From Candidatus Heimdallarchaeota archaeon (GTDB lineage Archaea > Asgardarchaeota > Heimdallarchaeia > Heimdallarchaeales > Heimdallarchaeaceae): a DNA stretch of 64,000 nt. This document shows positions 44,979 to 54,311 of the stretch, in pieces. The notes below the pieces were generated by a model. It saw nothing but the letters and a program-made list of their open reading frames with translations, was not told the DNA's origin and searched no databases. How positions within the stretch are numbered: position 1 is the stretch's first letter; each line of letters opens with the position of its first letter. A program made the position numbers and the translations under genes. The DNA lies in the NCBI GenBank assembly GCA_016839945.1, contig JAEOTE010000007.1, positions 85,959-149,958 of the forward strand, in the 5' to 3' direction.

Positions 44979-46235
44979 TTAATTTTCGCTATTTTCTGCT
45001 CTTACTTTAATAAGATAGTTAGGTTTTTCCCATATAACATCCAAATCTGAAAGGTCTATGGTTCCCATACTCTCCTCATTTTCACCATAAATTTCTACAA
45101 AAATCTTCGAAAACAAATCATATTTACCCAAGATTTGATTTGGTAACATGTTACTTGTGAAAATTCCTCTAATAAGCGCACCATTTGTTCTCTTAGGAAG
45201 GATTGAGAACATTACATCAAGGTTCGAGTAATTTCTTCTAATCTTCTGATATTCCTTTGTAATTAATCCTTGGTTACCTGGCTGGATTACTAGGAAACCT
45301 CTAGTGGATTGATCCTCTGTTATGAAGTTCCAAGCAAGTTTATTATTTTCTATTAACTTCGATAATACAGGATTATTGTCATAAACATCGACTGAATATA
45401 TTAAGCAAGGTCCTTTTGTTTCGTTGAAGATTCTTAGAAAATTACTTAAATCTATATGGTAGAACTCTGAGGGTGTTTGTGATGCAATAAGAAGATCTGA
45501 AATAATATGAGCCTCTCTATCATATAGTTTAGATTTCAAGATATCTAAATCTACATTCGTATTGGCTTTTATTAAGCTATTTTCATCATACAAAATAAAG
45601 GGTACATCAATATCTGTTGATTCTTTCATTAACCTATGAATGGTTGTAAGAACATTGAATTCTTGGATTATCTCTATCTCATGTGGTGGAATATGAAAAG
45701 ACAAGATAGGCTGAAGGTTTTTTTCTTTTAGGTATTCAACTATTTTAGTTATTAACCCAATAGTAAAAGCATCGTTTTCTACAAATATGAAAATAAGAGA
45801 GGTATCTTTAAATTGTTTGTTTAATTCTTGTGTTACTTTTTCTTTATTCTCCTCAAACCATGCAATTCCTCTTGAAAAAGTATTTTCCAACAATTTCAAT
45901 GTAGGAGTCTCAAGAAAAGGAATGTTAGCACCTAAATCTTGTGATAGGTTTGAACGAGAAATCAAAAGTGAGGACGGAAACTTATCTTTAATTTGATTAT
46001 TCATCGCTTTAAGAATCTCAAACCCATAATTTTCAGTAAATATTAAACCAGAGGAGATTTTATTAATCTCAGCTTCTACAAAAAGTGTGTCTGATGATTC
46101 GCTTCCAGATAATTGTTTATCTGTCGTTTTGCTTTGTTTTATTATTGATTCAAAATTAAAACTATAAAGTGCATTATATTTTTCAGGAGGATCTCCCTCT
46201 ATTTTTTTTCCTTTTTTTCTGAATAGCGCTTTCAT
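44979..46235 (-). CDS. Degenerate FtsZ/tubulin-like protein without a GTP-binding signature
   Basis: The order of elements parallels the FtsZ-like protein at 49184: a strand LIFIFVENDAFTIG where FtsZ has the GGGTGS loop (residues 147-160), helix, LQPILSFHIPP, VPFILYDENSLI (equivalent to the ILFDNEKLL segment), and a C-terminal MFSILPKRTNGALIRGIFTS sheet region. The Gly-rich loop and the N-terminal GxGxxG strand are absent. It may be a non-polymerising partner or modulator of the FtsZ-like protein. Alternatively it is an unrelated alpha/beta protein; the resemblance is structural pattern only. It has a basic N-terminus and no membrane segment. Confidence 0.45.
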   Translation of the reverse strand: MKALFRKKGKKIEGDPPEKYNALYSFNFESIIKQSKTTDKQLSGSESSDTLFVEAEINKISSGLIFTENYGFEILKAMNNQIKDKFPSSLLISRSNLSQDLGANIPFLETPTLKLLENTFSRGIAWFEENKEKVTQELNKQFKDTSLIFIFVENDAFTIGLITKIVEYLKEKNLQPILSFHIPPHEIEIIQEFNVLTTIHRLMKESTDIDVPFILYDENSLIKANTNVDLDILKSKLYDREAHIISDLLIASQTPSEFYHIDLSNFLRIFNETKGPCLIYSVDVYDNNPVLSKLIENNKLAWNFITEDQSTRGFLVIQPGNQGLITKEYQKIRRNYSNLDVMFSILPKRTNGALIRGIFTSNMLPNQILGKYDLFSKIFVEIYGENEESMGTIDLSDLDVIWEKPNYLIKVRAENSEN

Positions 46236-46322
46236 TTTACATCACTTTTTCAAATACAGATATTTCACCTTTCTTTTAAGACTTTTTCATTGATGATTTG
46301 GATAAATTGTTTATTCATTAAA

Positions 46323-47747
46323 TTAATGTTTCCCAGCTAATGTTTCTTGAACATTGAGAATTTGTATAGTGTTAGTTTTACCAGCTAAACCAACTATGGA
46401 ACCTGCAACAAGAACAACATTATCTTCAGGATTAATTAATTCTTCAGATTGAAGTTTGTGAATAGAGCTATATACAAGTTGTTCATATTCAGTTTCATAA
46501 TGATGCAAGATAGGCTTAACTCCCCATAATAACCTTGTAGATCTCAAAGTTGTTTGAGCTGGAGTTACTACATATATTGGAATTGGAATTCTATTTCTTG
46601 AAACCATTCTTGCTGAATAACCTGTTTGAGTTAGTGCGATTATTGCTTTGGCAGACATTCTCTTTCCTAAATTCACAGCAGCTTGGCCTGTTTCAAAACC
46701 AATTGGATTCTCTTCACTTATCAAATCTGGAACTGTACAATTGAAGTTCTTTTCTGCTTCATTAATAATATCTTTCATTACTCTTACTACTTGAAGAGGG
46801 TATTTTCCTGTTGCCGTTTCTGAAGACAGCATGAGAGCATCAGCTCCATCAAAGACAGCATGTGCAACATCACTAGCTTCTGCTCTTGTTGGTATTGATT
46901 CTTTGGTCATAGATTCAAGCATCTGAGTAGCAACTATTACAGGTTTGGCATAAGACATTCCTAGATTAATCAGATTTTTCTGAACAACAGGAACTTTAGC
47001 AGGACCAACCTCAATAGCTAAATCACCTCGAGCCACCATTAATCCATTACTATATTTTAAGATCTCTTTGATATTTGTCAATGCATCTTGATGTTCAATT
47101 TTTGCAATAAGTGGAATTGGTTTCTTTAATGATGTTTCAACAATTTCATTCACTTTCTTCAAGTCATCAATACATCGTACAAAAGAAACAAAAAGGAAAT
47201 CAGTTTCCAAACTGCATGCTTTTTCTATATCTAAGAGATCTTTTTCAGTTGGTACATGAATAGATAAATCAGCATCGGGAACGTTAATTCCCTTATGAGA
47301 AGAAATTTCCCCACCATCAATAACAACACAATCGATTAGATTATTTTCTATTGATTGGACTTTTAGTTTTATAAAACCATCATTTATGAAGATGAATGAA
47401 CCTTTCTTAACCTCTTCTGGAAGTGATGGATAATTAACTGGAAGAAGTGTTTTTGTACCAACAATTTTATCTGAAGTTAGTTGAATTCTATCATTTTCAA
47501 CAAGGTCAAATTTTTCTTCTAATTTACCAAGACGGATTTTGGGACCACTTATATCAATAGCTATAGCTAAAGAATCACTTAGTTCTCTTAATTTGTTAAA
47601 AACTGTTTCATGAGTATTATGGTCACCATGCGAGAAATTTAATCTTGCAATATCCATCCCCTCAGAAATCAATTGCTGAAGTGTATCTTCTGAACTAGAA
47701 GAAGGCCCTATTGTGCAAACTATTTTTGTTAATCTCAAATCTATCAA
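46323..47747 (-). CDS. pyk: Pyruvate kinase
   Basis: Last step of glycolysis, phosphoenolpyruvate + ADP to pyruvate + ATP. The barrel opens with TKIVCTIGPSS and DIARLNFSHG, has the active-site Lys/metal region PLIAKIEHQDAL, VARGDLAIEVG, the signature VATQMLESM and ASDVAHAVFDGADALMLS. A C-terminal allosteric domain follows (residues ~350-474). Length is normal. The apparent start is TTG at 47745-47747 with a TATA-like stretch about 25 bases upstream (minus strand). The gene is divergent from the membrane protein/FtsZ-like operon. Confidence 0.96.
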   Translation of the reverse strand: MIDLRLTKIVCTIGPSSSSEDTLQQLISEGMDIARLNFSHGDHNTHETVFNKLRELSDSLAIAIDISGPKIRLGKLEEKFDLVENDRIQLTSDKIVGTKTLLPVNYPSLPEEVKKGSFIFINDGFIKLKVQSIENNLIDCVVIDGGEISSHKGINVPDADLSIHVPTEKDLLDIEKACSLETDFLFVSFVRCIDDLKKVNEIVETSLKKPIPLIAKIEHQDALTNIKEILKYSNGLMVARGDLAIEVGPAKVPVVQKNLINLGMSYAKPVIVATQMLESMTKESIPTRAEASDVAHAVFDGADALMLSSETATGKYPLQVVRVMKDIINEAEKNFNCTVPDLISEENPIGFETGQAAVNLGKRMSAKAIIALTQTGYSARMVSRNRIPIPIYVVTPAQTTLRSTRLLWGVKPILHHYETEYEQLVYSSIHKLQSEELINPEDNVVLVAGSIVGLAGKTNTIQILNVQETLAGKH

Positions 47748-47796
47748 AATAAAGTTCTCAATTAGTAATAAAATTCTTCCGCAAAAAGATAGAAAG

Positions 47797-47809
47797 CATT
47801 AAAAATAAG
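47797..47809 (+). promoter_or_regulatory. TATA-like promoter of the membrane protein/FtsZ-like operon
   Basis: CATTAAAAATAAG lies about 28 bases before the ATG at 47831, supporting that start over a GTG at 47813 and suggesting a leaderless mRNA for the two-gene operon. Confidence 0.45.
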
Positions 47810-47830
47810 CGAGTGCTATATTTTTTTGTT

Positions 47831-49183
47831 ATGGACTCCAATTCTTCAAAACCTGTTTCTGTTAAAGCAAATTATGTTGTTCCAGATGACGTTGAACTCC
47901 CCAATTTTGATTTCGAGAACCTTATAATAGAGCACTATAAGAAATATCCTAGAACAGCTGCTCTAGTGGAGAATCCCACATATGTTAAAGCTATAATGCA
48001 ACCTTTTAGAAAGTTTTACTTGGTCCCTTTAGCTTTATTTAAACTAAAACTAAACACAATTCTTTCCTTGAGATGGAAAGAATATCTCAAGTTATGGATA
48101 TATGTTGTAATAATGTTTATACCAACATTACTTTTTACAATCATACCTTTAGAAAAAGCTTTTGAAGGTTTTTCAACAAGTAGATGGATTGCTGATATAC
48201 TTTTTAATGTAGGAATACCTATACTTATTGCTATTCTACTCTCATTGTTTTATTTGAAATACACACATGATGGATTTTTGGGATTAACTTTGGCAAAAAG
48301 AATTGAATGGCTAGAGAAACCTGTAAGGGAATATTATACAAAATATTATGATCGAAAACTTCCTAAGAACCCATTTATTATTTTAGCATCTCTTGCTACA
48401 GGAATTGGAATACAAATTCCATTGATACAGTTTTCAAATGCAAATGGGTATAATGCAGCTGCGGCTTTTGGAATCATTGCTTGTATCTTTAACCCTGTAC
48501 TATTCTATATTTTCTTCGTAGCCTCTTATTATATGATTATCAACACAAGATTGTATTCAAAAGTTCTCAAACCTATTAAGGATAGAATTAAAACATATAT
48601 GAAAGAATATGGAACTCTATTGAACAGAGAAAATTATGACATTATTTGGTCTTTGGGAGACAAATGGAGTAAAGGTCGTTCAATTCGTCAACTAGAAAAC
48701 ATTCCAACAGCAGGTATTCTATCTACTTTGATAATAATAATAGCTATGGGGATGGGTAATGCAAATGAACTAATTTATGCCTTAGCTGGTGAAATGCCTT
48801 TAGTTAATTTTGAATTTCTTTTCATCCATGTGGGGCAACCTGTAACAGTACTAGTAGTAACGATTTCAGCGCTTGTAGCTGCATTAATGGTATTAGTCGT
48901 TTTGTTACCTCTAATTATATTTCATTCTAGAATGAAGAAATTCAAAATCAAAGCTTTAATGGAACTTGATAATTATATTTTCGCAAATGTTGTTGAGTTT
49001 GAAATAAGGTATGCTGAAGTGGCTAAGCAAGAAAATGTAACAATGTTTCAGCTTCGTGAATACATAGCTTCAATGCGAACGTTTCCTATTTCAACTTCAA
49101 AGTTGTTTAGAACAATAATGGCGGTAATTATCTGGATCTTGAATATGTTGAAGATTATCAGATCAGTAGGAGGAGGATTATAG
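47831..49183 (+). CDS. Polytopic membrane protein upstream of the FtsZ-like gene
   Basis: The 450-residue product has a ~85-residue polar N-terminus, about six hydrophobic segments (WIYVVIMFIPTLLF, GIPILIAILLSLFYL, LASLATGIGIQIPL, a following FNPVLFYIFFVASYYMI, GILSTLIIIIAMGMG, VTISALVAALMVLVVLL) and a basic cytoplasmic C-terminal part. I recognise no family. The stop is immediately followed by the ATG of the FtsZ/tubulin-like gene, so the two are co-translated. A membrane anchor or receptor for the FtsZ-like filament is a reasonable inference, similar in layout to FtsZl-type loci. Confidence 0.65.
   Translation: MDSNSSKPVSVKANYVVPDDVELPNFDFENLIIEHYKKYPRTAALVENPTYVKAIMQPFRKFYLVPLALFKLKLNTILSLRWKEYLKLWIYVVIMFIPTLLFTIIPLEKAFEGFSTSRWIADILFNVGIPILIAILLSLFYLKYTHDGFLGLTLAKRIEWLEKPVREYYTKYYDRKLPKNPFIILASLATGIGIQIPLIQFSNANGYNAAAAFGIIACIFNPVLFYIFFVASYYMIINTRLYSKVLKPIKDRIKTYMKEYGTLLNRENYDIIWSLGDKWSKGRSIRQLENIPTAGILSTLIIIIAMGMGNANELIYALAGEMPLVNFEFLFIHVGQPVTVLVVTISALVAALMVLVVLLPLIIFHSRMKKFKIKALMELDNYIFANVVEFEIRYAEVAKQENVTMFQLREYIASMRTFPISTSKLFRTIMAVIIWILNMLKIIRSVGGGL
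49168..49176 (+). promoter_or_regulatory. Strong Shine-Dalgarno of the FtsZ-like gene
   Basis: AGGAGGAGG lies seven bases before the ATG at 49184, inside the last codons of the upstream membrane protein gene, indicating efficient translation of the second gene. Confidence 0.75.
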
Positions 49184-50323
49184 ATGTCTTGGTTAAAACG
49201 CAAACTTTTCAAGAAGAAGATTTCTGTAGCTATTATTGGAGTAGGTAATGCTGGATGTAGAATAGGAGAACAAATTATTCATCACCTTAGGGAGAGCAAA
49301 ATCACAGTAAAATCATTAGCTATAAATCATGAAGATAATTTTCATCCAAAAATCAATAATTATTCAGATGAATTCTGGTTTGGATCAAAGAAGAATCTAT
49401 CATCAAACTATGAGTTAGAAGATGCAATGAGTGATTTGAAGAAAAAGGAAATAGATTTACGAGACAAACTTGAGAAAGTTGTTTTTTACAAACGAGATGA
49501 TAGAAGAAGTGATGATGATTTAGCTTTGCATCTTATTGTAGGAAGTGGAGGAGGTACTGGTAGTGCAGGATCTATGATTGCTAGTAATCTAATTACTGAT
49601 ATAGTAGGTGATCCCCCCACTGTAATCTTTGTAGTTCCTGAAAAAGATGAACCATCACTAGTTCAATATAACGCTGCAAAAGCTCTCTTCCACTTAGGAT
49701 TCGACTTAAAAGGTCCTTATTGCCCAGTAATTCTCTTTGATAATGAAAAACTATTGAATTTTTATTCAGATGAACAGATTGAGCAAGCTCTTGAAAAGAG
49801 TAATGAAATACTAGCAGAGACTTTAACAACTACAATTCTTGCTGCTTTACAAGAAAGCACTCATGAAGAGTATAATGCTAATCTCAAAGATTTCTTTAGC
49901 TCCTTCACAAGAGAAGCTAGAGGATTAGGAGTGATTGTTTCTCTTGACAAAGAATTTGAAACTTTAGAAATAGCTCAAAATATCAGATTTTCTGATCTTT
50001 TCTTCGGTGAATTAGATGAAAATTCAAGCTTGACAGCTGATGTAACAAGGGCAAAACTTGGATATTTAACAATTTCAACACCAACAACTTATCAATCAAC
50101 GTTCGAAACAAGAAAAATAGTAAAGAAATTTGAAAGAGGAGATATTAAAGCAGCTCTCAACTCGATAGATGAACCATTTCTTACAATTAGAGGAATCTTA
50201 ACAGGTATTCATCCGGATTATGTTGATCGGTTCTGGGAAATACTGGAAAAGGGAAGAGATAGCAGAAAAAATATTCTAGAAATTGAATCAAAAATAAGAG
50301 AATCCTATATAAGTTTAACATAG
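49184..50323 (+). CDS. Non-canonical FtsZ/tubulin-superfamily GTPase
   Basis: The 379-residue protein has the N-terminal GVGNAGCRIG loop (19-28), the tubulin/FtsZ signature GSGGGTGSAGS at 120-130, and ILFDNEKLL at 183-191. The catalytic T7-loop equivalent reads NANLKD (231-236) where FtsZ has NxDxxD, so the first Asp is Asn. A basic amphipathic N-terminus (SWLKRKLFKKK) could contact membrane. It lacks a recognisable FtsZ C-terminal tail. It would polymerise with GTP, perhaps with slow hydrolysis. It differs from archaeal FtsZ1/FtsZ2 and may belong with FtsZl-type membrane-remodelling proteins; it is co-translated with a membrane protein. Confidence 0.85.
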   Translation: MSWLKRKLFKKKISVAIIGVGNAGCRIGEQIIHHLRESKITVKSLAINHEDNFHPKINNYSDEFWFGSKKNLSSNYELEDAMSDLKKKEIDLRDKLEKVVFYKRDDRRSDDDLALHLIVGSGGGTGSAGSMIASNLITDIVGDPPTVIFVVPEKDEPSLVQYNAAKALFHLGFDLKGPYCPVILFDNEKLLNFYSDEQIEQALEKSNEILAETLTTTILAALQESTHEEYNANLKDFFSSFTREARGLGVIVSLDKEFETLEIAQNIRFSDLFFGELDENSSLTADVTRAKLGYLTISTPTTYQSTFETRKIVKKFERGDIKAALNSIDEPFLTIRGILTGIHPDYVDRFWEILEKGRDSRKNILEIESKIRESYISLT

Positions 50324-50374
50324 ACGAAAAGGAAATCTCTTATAAACCACTTTGATGATAGAAAATTGAACATA

Positions 50375-51349
50375 ATGAGTGATAAGAGTATTTGCCCTAG
50401 TTGTAATAGGGAAATTAAACCTACATCAAAATTTTGTAAATTCTGTGGAGTAACACTGAAATCTTGCCCTTCATGTAATGAGTTTAATAAGGTGGAAGAT
50501 GCTTTTTGTGGGTCATGTGGAGAAGATATTAGCAAATTGATTATACCCATACCTCATAGAAAGGAAAGTGAAGATTCAGCTTATGCGCCAATAATTGAAG
50601 AAATAGAAGAAGGTGAAAAAAGACCAAAATTAGTAGTTTGGCCACCACAATATGCAGAGGCTAGACCACAAATACAACCAAAACCTACTCCTGAATTATT
50701 TGAAGAGGGAACCCAATATGAACCTACAAAAGTTCAATATCAGTATAGTAAAGTTAAACCAATTGGATTTTTAGGAGGACCATTACCAACTTCGAATGTT
50801 CTAAGTGTAACACTTGAAGCTTTTGGACTAGCGTTAGCTCTTGTGGCAGCTGGAATTGTGATTGTAAGCATTGGTTTTGCATTCTTCGAGTATCTAGTGT
50901 TTCCAGTAATAACTGGAATTTTGGGAGGAGCTCTACTCTTATCCGCACCATTTTTTGGAATCTATTATGTGAGTTCTAACTGGCTTTACAAAGCTTTTCA
51001 AATCAAGAGACCTGTAAAAATAAGAACAGTAATCCTGAATTATACATTAGGAACATTGTTATTTGCCATATTTGGTATGATGTTAGCACCAATCTTTATA
51101 CAAGGAGGAGCACTAGCTATTACTTTTTCAGTAGTAGGTGGAATAGTATATCTTATGGGATTAATAGTAATTCCATTAAAAGCATATCTTGCTGATTTGG
51201 TTTATGTTAAAGCTGCAATGAAGCATAGAGATAAAGAAGAGGAAGATAAAGCACAAGAAGAAAAAGACGTTGAAGAAATAGAGAAAAAAGAAGAGAAGGG
51301 AAAAAAGGAAGTTAAAACTTCTAAGAAGAAAAAGGAGAAGAAAAAGTAG
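50375..51349 (+). CDS. Double zinc-ribbon membrane protein
   Basis: The N-terminus carries two zinc ribbons: CPSCNREIKPTSKFCKFCG and CPSCNEFNKVEDAFCGSCG (four CxxC pairs). A ~95-residue Pro/Glu-rich linker leads to four hydrophobic segments and a Lys/Glu-rich tail (EEKDVEEIEKKEEK). Zinc-ribbon membrane proteins of this type are common in Asgard and other archaea without known function. The ATG at 50375 is preferred over a TTG at 50366; TCTTATAAACC at 50338-50348 is a likely TATA box. It lies 51 bases downstream of the FtsZ-like gene. Confidence 0.75.
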   Translation: MSDKSICPSCNREIKPTSKFCKFCGVTLKSCPSCNEFNKVEDAFCGSCGEDISKLIIPIPHRKESEDSAYAPIIEEIEEGEKRPKLVVWPPQYAEARPQIQPKPTPELFEEGTQYEPTKVQYQYSKVKPIGFLGGPLPTSNVLSVTLEAFGLALALVAAGIVIVSIGFAFFEYLVFPVITGILGGALLLSAPFFGIYYVSSNWLYKAFQIKRPVKIRTVILNYTLGTLLFAIFGMMLAPIFIQGGALAITFSVVGGIVYLMGLIVIPLKAYLADLVYVKAAMKHRDKEEEDKAQEEKDVEEIEKKEEKGKKEVKTSKKKKEKKK

Positions 51350-51416
51350 AATATCATAATAGTCATATTCATCGAAAAAAATAAATAGGTTTTACCTTTG
51401 AATGGAGTGAGTAAAA

Positions 51417-51986
51417 ATGAGTGAAAACACTTCTGATGCAATTTATAAAATAATTAAAGAAAGAAGAAGTATTAGATCCTTTAAGGATCAAGAAATTCCT
51501 GAAAGTAACATCAAAAAAATCTTAGAAGCGGGTTGGATGGCTCCTAGTGCAGGAAATAGACAACCTGTGGAATTAATTATTGTGAAAGATAAAGCAACAA
51601 AACAAAAATTATCAGCACAAAGATTTGTAGATGAATCTCCTTTACTAATTGCTGTAGTTGTTAATCTGGAACGAACAAAGTCTAGATATGGTGAAAGAGG
51701 ACAAAGGATGTATATTTATCATGATTCAGGAGCTGCAATTCAGAACATGTTACTTATGAGTAAATCATTAGGTTTAGGATCATGTTGGATAGGAGCTTTT
51801 AATGACGAAAGAGTATCAAGGTTTCTTGAATTACCTGAACATGTTTTACCTATGGCCTTGATTACTATTGGTTATCCAAACGAAGATCCAGATCTTCCTA
51901 GAAAGATACCTTTAGACAAAATAACACATGAAGAAAAATATGAGGAGCAAAAAATCAAAGATTATCTAATGTCTCTTGTTGATTAG
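51417..51986 (+). CDS. Nitroreductase-family FMN flavoprotein
   Basis: The 189-residue protein has the family N-terminus (IIKERRSIRSFKDQEIP), the FMN-binding WMAPSAGNRQPVELIIV, a central AAIQNMLLMSKSLGLGSCWIG helix-strand and LPMALITIGYPNED near the end. It should be a dimeric NAD(P)H-dependent oxidoreductase; the physiological acceptor is unknown. A GGAGTGA Shine-Dalgarno at 51404-51410 supports the ATG. The compact length is typical. Confidence 0.92.
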   Translation: MSENTSDAIYKIIKERRSIRSFKDQEIPESNIKKILEAGWMAPSAGNRQPVELIIVKDKATKQKLSAQRFVDESPLLIAVVVNLERTKSRYGERGQRMYIYHDSGAAIQNMLLMSKSLGLGSCWIGAFNDERVSRFLELPEHVLPMALITIGYPNEDPDLPRKIPLDKITHEEKYEEQKIKDYLMSLVD

Positions 51987-51998
51987 CTTTGAGTTTTT

Positions 51999-52583
51999 TT
52001 ACCCTATTTTTTGCAAAAGTTTTACTTTCTGAGCGGAATCATCAGTTTCCACAATTCCATTATTGCGTAAATCATGCAAAGCTCTGATGATAGCTGCAGG
52101 GGTAAAACCTGTTGTTTTAACTAGTTCATCTCGTGTCCATTCTTCTTTATCAGCAACACCTTGAAGGAGAAGGAGAATTTTAGTATGAGGATTTGCAGCA
52201 AAAACTTTCTCAAATAGAATTGTATAAATTGCTAATAACTCTTGGAGATCTATTTCTTGTGCTCTTTCTTGAGTCATTTCTTCATACATTTTTCTAAGAC
52301 CTGACATCTGCTCTTCAACGCTTTGTAGCTGTGCTTTATATTCTGCTGCTTCTTTTTGTAACCCTGTTACTTTACCGTCTTTTGAATTGTATTCATCTTG
52401 AAGTTGTGTAAACTTATTATCGATTTCCTTTAGTCTATTTTTTAAATCAGCATTTTCTTTTACTATGTCGTCAGAGAAATTTGATAGTTTTGAGAGAACT
52501 GAAGGTAATTTTTCAAACTTATCTTTGATTTGTGAATAAAGCTCAATGAATTCTTCTAGAGGAGTTTTACCAGTTGCTTCCAT
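51999..52583 (-). CDS. Coiled-coil protein with a C-terminal winged-helix domain
   Basis: Residues ~10-125 are heptad-rich coiled coil. The last ~75 residues form a winged helix: KILLLLQGVADKEEWTRDEL, a helix-turn-helix (VKTTGFTPAAIIRALHDLRN) and a wing (GIVETDDSAQKVKLL). It shares its plan with the protein at 18943-19752 and may be its paralogue or partner. The HTH could bind DNA, though many archaeal coiled-coil/wHTH proteins bind protein complexes. It is nearly convergent with the nitroreductase gene. Confidence 0.7.
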   Translation of the reverse strand: MEATGKTPLEEFIELYSQIKDKFEKLPSVLSKLSNFSDDIVKENADLKNRLKEIDNKFTQLQDEYNSKDGKVTGLQKEAAEYKAQLQSVEEQMSGLRKMYEEMTQERAQEIDLQELLAIYTILFEKVFAANPHTKILLLLQGVADKEEWTRDELVKTTGFTPAAIIRALHDLRNNGIVETDDSAQKVKLLQKIG

Positions 52584-52684
52584 AATGGTTACTTATTTCA
52601 TAAAACACTATTTTAACTTTATGTCCGTTTAATGGATTCTCACATGCGAAAATTTATTATAGAATCTTTTTTAGCAGTTGAGAT

Positions 52685-53389
52685 ATGGATACAATTATTC
52701 TTTGTGGGGGTCTAGGCACACGAATCAGAACTATAACAAAAGATAGTCTACCTAAAGCTATGATTCAATTATCAGGTAAAACGATTTTAGAATGGGAACT
52801 CAATTGGCTGAGAAAGAATAATATTCAGCATGCAATTTTAGCTGTTAGGCACCTTGCTGCATATATAGAAGAGCAATTTGGTAGAGTATATGAAACTGAA
52901 TATGGTGAGATAGAGATTAGTTATAGTATAGAAAGGGAGAAATTGGGATCAGGAGGAGCAGTTCTTTTAGCTAATCAATTTGTCTCAAGCAAAAATGCAA
53001 TCATAATGAATGGAGATATAATTACAAATTTTGATCTTTCTGAGATGATAACGATGCACATTACTAGTGAAATTGAAGGAACTATTGCAGTTGTAAAAAT
53101 GCGAAGTCCTTATGGCATCGTTGAAATAGAAGATAAGAAAAAAATATCGGAATTTAGAGAAAAGCCTATTCTTGATCATTGGATTCATGCAGGGGTGGAT
53201 GTTTTTGCCAAAGATGTTCTTGAATCATTCCCAGAGAAAGGTCAAATGGAAGAGACTATTTTTGTAGAAATGGCTGAAAAGAAGGAACTTATTGCTTATA
53301 GAGTAAACCCAGAATATTATTGGAGAAGTATAGATAATCCAAAAGATCTGCAAGAAGCAGAGAAAGAGTGGAAAGGATTAGATGGATAA
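52685..53389 (+). CDS. Sugar-1-phosphate nucleotidyltransferase
   Basis: The signature ILCGGLGTRIRTITKDSLPKA (Gly-rich nucleotide loop plus the PKxM Lys) and NGDIITNFDL (metal-binding Asp) mark the NTP-transferase fold that activates hexose phosphates (GlmU/RfbA/GCD1-like). At 234 residues it is the bare catalytic domain without a left-handed beta-helix. Sugar and nucleotide specificity cannot be read. It probably feeds glycosyltransferases such as that at 12529. A TATA-like AATTTATTAT lies about 30 bases upstream at 52651-52660. Its 3' end overlaps the convergent GNAT gene by 12 bases. Confidence 0.9.
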   Translation: MDTIILCGGLGTRIRTITKDSLPKAMIQLSGKTILEWELNWLRKNNIQHAILAVRHLAAYIEEQFGRVYETEYGEIEISYSIEREKLGSGGAVLLANQFVSSKNAIIMNGDIITNFDLSEMITMHITSEIEGTIAVVKMRSPYGIVEIEDKKKISEFREKPILDHWIHAGVDVFAKDVLESFPEKGQMEETIFVEMAEKKELIAYRVNPEYYWRSIDNPKDLQEAEKEWKGLDG

Positions 53390-54211
53390 TAACGGACTAT
53401 TTTGAGATGGATCCCAATCAAACCTTTTTTGATAAAAAGAGTTCTTAAATCCTAAATTTTGATAGAGTTTTTCAGCTCCACTTCCCCTTTGAACCTGCAA
53501 ACAGAAATTTGCTGAAGGATTATCATCTATTACTGATTTCATATAGTTGGACATCATAATCTTAGCATACCCTCTTCTACGATAGCGGTGTCTAGTACCA
53601 ACACCATAAAAACCGTGAAATGGGAGATTTTTATGTGTACAAAAGCATCCAACATCTTTTCCATCAACATATCCTATGTAGAATTCTACTTGGTTTTCAA
53701 TTTGAGTTGTAACCATTTGCGAAATATATTTTCGAAGATGTTTTGGATAACTAAAAGAATCAAAAAAAACATCAACCCATTTACTCAATTTCTTGGAAGA
53801 GAGTAATTCTAATTCCAACAGATTATTAGGGATTAGGAATGAATTCTCATCACTTTTCCAAGTCATCAGAGAGATGTCTTGATAAAACGCTATGAATTTT
53901 TTCTGACGAAGTATCTTCGAATTAGTCTGAAATAAATCATCAACATAGTGCTTAATTATAAAATATTCCTTACCATCAGAAAAGAATGAAAAAGAGAAAT
54001 TAAGGAATTCTGAGAAGTTCTTTTCTCCATATAATGTAGGAGTTACATAACTGTAAGTTTCAATTGATTTATTCTTGATAAAATAGCCTAATTCATTTTT
54101 TACACTTTCAGAGTCTGGCATGAAGTAATAGAACTCATATTCATTTAAATCAAGAAACATCCTATCTTCATTTAAGTTTTCATTATTTTTCATTCTTCTA
54201 ATCTTTATCAT
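53378..54211 (-). CDS. GNAT-family N-acetyltransferase with an N-terminal extension
   Basis: The last ~115 residues form a GNAT domain: VEFYIGYVDGKDVGCF, GFYGVGTRHRYRRRGYAKIM (the acetyl-CoA loop in R-R-x-G-x-A form) and AEKLYQNLGFKN. The preceding ~160 residues are an unrecognised, Phe/Tyr-rich domain that may be a degenerate second GNAT fold, as in tandem GNAT proteins. The substrate is unknown. The 12-base tail-to-tail overlap with the nucleotidyltransferase gene illustrates the compact packing here. Confidence 0.8.
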   Translation of the reverse strand: MIKIRRMKNNENLNEDRMFLDLNEYEFYYFMPDSESVKNELGYFIKNKSIETYSYVTPTLYGEKNFSEFLNFSFSFFSDGKEYFIIKHYVDDLFQTNSKILRQKKFIAFYQDISLMTWKSDENSFLIPNNLLELELLSSKKLSKWVDVFFDSFSYPKHLRKYISQMVTTQIENQVEFYIGYVDGKDVGCFCTHKNLPFHGFYGVGTRHRYRRRGYAKIMMSNYMKSVIDDNPSANFCLQVQRGSGAEKLYQNLGFKNSFYQKRFDWDPSQNSPLLSI

Positions 54212-54311
54212 TTTCTGGAAAAATAAATGTATCCTTTCATTTCAAATTAGAAGTTTTTTTCATTTAGCAAAAAACATTTAAAGCAACAAATTCTTTGCAG
54301 TTTGAAATCGT

